From an uncultured Clostridia bacterium (GTDB lineage Bacteria > Bacillota > Clostridia > Christensenellales > UBA1242), in assembly GCA_947631875.1 (NCBI GenBank), contig CANRMV010000003.1, positions 1-23,346 on the forward strand: a stretch of 23,346 nt of DNA. The letters are read 5' to 3'. Positions 22,415 to 23,346 of the stretch are shown piece after piece; within the stretch, counting starts at the first letter, position 1, and every line of letters begins with the position of its first letter. The notes below the pieces were generated by a model, which was not told where the DNA came from, did not search any database, and saw nothing but the letters and a program-made list of their open reading frames with translations. The position numbers were made by a program, and so were the translations under genes.

Positions 22415-23346
22415 ATGAAAAATAAAGATTATGTTTTAAAATACACAAAAGGATTGGTTGAAATTAAAGGCGAAACCAATTATGATGTCAGTTTTCAATT
22501 TGGAAAATTGTTAAAGTGGGGTTACAAGCAAAGCGAAAAAACGCTTTTGAAAAAATTAAAAAATCCTAAAATTAATGAATACATCGAAAACCTTTTAAGC
22601 AGGCTTGAAAAAGAATATCCTTTTGTTGTTGAGGATTTACAAGGCCGAGCAGATGGGGCGGGCGTTGATTTAAAAGTTATGCTTTTAAATTATTGCTATG
22701 AAATCCAAAATAAAGTTGGCGAACATTGCAGTTCAATTATTGTGCACACAAAGAACAACATTATTCTCGCACACAACGAGGACGGCCCATATAATGAAAA
22801 GCGAACACTGCTTGTTAAAGTGACGCAAGGAAACAAAACATATTACACCATTGCCGATTCTCGCTGCCTAACATCTTCAACAATTTATGTTAGCAAGAAC
22901 TATATTTTCTCAATGAACTCCATTAGTTTTCAAGATTACAATCTTTCCTATCTGCCATCATATATCATTCTGCGCATACTAACTGAATGTGAAACTTTTG
23001 AAGAGTTGGTGGAAAAGATGCGCACAATTCCAACGGCAAGCAGTTTGGGCATGAATTTGTGCAATCTCAAAACAGGAGAAATGTATTATATTGAAAAAAT
23101 CCTTGACGAGTGTGAAATAAGAAAAATTGAAGGCGTTTTCTTGCACACAAATCATATAGTTTTTGATAATTTGCTGAAATATAAACCAAAAAAATATGGC
23201 AGAACAAACAACACATATCAAAGGCTTGTGATTATGAACGAGTTGTTACAAAACAGAAAAGACCTTAATGAAGATGAAGTGCTTAAAATATTAACATATT
23301 ATGGCACTTGCGACTATAATTCTGTTTTGTCAAAGATGAACTGTGG
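22415..23346 (+). CDS. C45 family acyltransferase/peptidase-like Ntn hydrolase (3' end outside window)
   Basis: The frame is open from ATG 22415, four bases after a consensus AAGGAGG, to the window end; 310 residues are visible. The key region is LQGRADGAGVDLKVMLLNY (75-93), then EHCSSIIVHTKNNIILAHNEDG (103-124). This is the layout of the acyl-CoA:6-aminopenicillanic acid acyltransferase / C45 family, whose precursor self-cleaves before a cysteine that becomes the N-terminal nucleophile, here probably C105. HNED (120-123) occupies the usual HNxD oxyanion and substrate position. Members hydrolyse or form amide bonds on peptides, acyl amino acids or similar small molecules. There is no obvious signal peptide, so it is probably cytosolic. 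Position in the exporter-GNAT unit hints at a modified small amine or peptide substrate. Confidence 0.82.
   Translation, partial: MKNKDYVLKYTKGLVEIKGETNYDVSFQFGKLLKWGYKQSEKTLLKKLKNPKINEYIENLLSRLEKEYPFVVEDLQGRADGAGVDLKVMLLNYCYEIQNKVGEHCSSIIVHTKNNIILAHNEDGPYNEKRTLLVKVTQGNKTYYTIADSRCLTSSTIYVSKNYIFSMNSISFQDYNLSYLPSYIILRILTECETFEELVEKMRTIPTASSLGMNLCNLKTGEMYYIEKILDECEIRKIEGVFLHTNHIVFDNLLKYKPKKYGRTNNTYQRLVIMNELLQNRKDLNEDEVLKILTYYGTCDYNSVLSKMNC

Overview
This AT-rich window has short intergenic gaps, strong Shine-Dalgarno (SD) motifs, sigma-A-type promoters (several TTGACA-N17-TAtaaT) and rho-independent terminators. TGA acts as a stop and TTG/GTG starts occur. The gene content (DegV proteins, XRE regulators, ABC exporters, Big_2 and MBG surface proteins without LPXTG, a Wzy-like membrane polymerase) fits an uncultured low-GC Firmicute, probably a gut Clostridia relative. 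That placement is inference. I saw no rRNA, tRNA, CRISPR array, IS element or phage gene.

Layout. (1) 1-1957: the 3' end of one DegV gene, a convergent XRE regulator with four membrane helices, then a second, cysteine-rich DegV gene. (2) 2021-15687: a probable four-gene operon behind one strong promoter that carries a perfect palindrome over its predicted start. It encodes an ABC-2 ATPase, its permease, a 2047-aa Big_2 / beta-helix protein and a 1704-aa MBG/YDG protein with a C-terminal membrane anchor. Gene spacings are 12, 1 and 16 bases, and a strong terminator ends the unit. (3) 15710-18029, minus strand: a Wzy/O-antigen-ligase-like polymerase followed by an unrecognised single-pass membrane protein. 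(4) 18120 to the window end, plus strand: a second probable operon with a fused ABC exporter, a GNAT acetyltransferase, a 5'-nucleotidase-like HAD protein, a nucleoside hydrolase, a DUF5662-like protein and a C45 acyltransferase/peptidase-like Ntn hydrolase that runs off the window.

How the parts may work together. Unit 2 looks like a surface-display locus in which an exporter is transcribed with two giant fibrous proteins, one probably held at its N-terminus and the other at its C-terminus. Unit 3 is probably envelope polysaccharide biology. Unit 4 combines small-molecule export, acetylation, nucleotide and nucleoside hydrolysis and amide chemistry. That suggests salvage, detoxification or modification of a small molecule, but no substrate can be read from the sequence. 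The most unusual features are the strict A/B alternation of Ig-like units in the 2047-aa protein, the 15-unit MBG/YDG array beside it, palindromes placed exactly on promoters, and two genes predicted to be leaderless.
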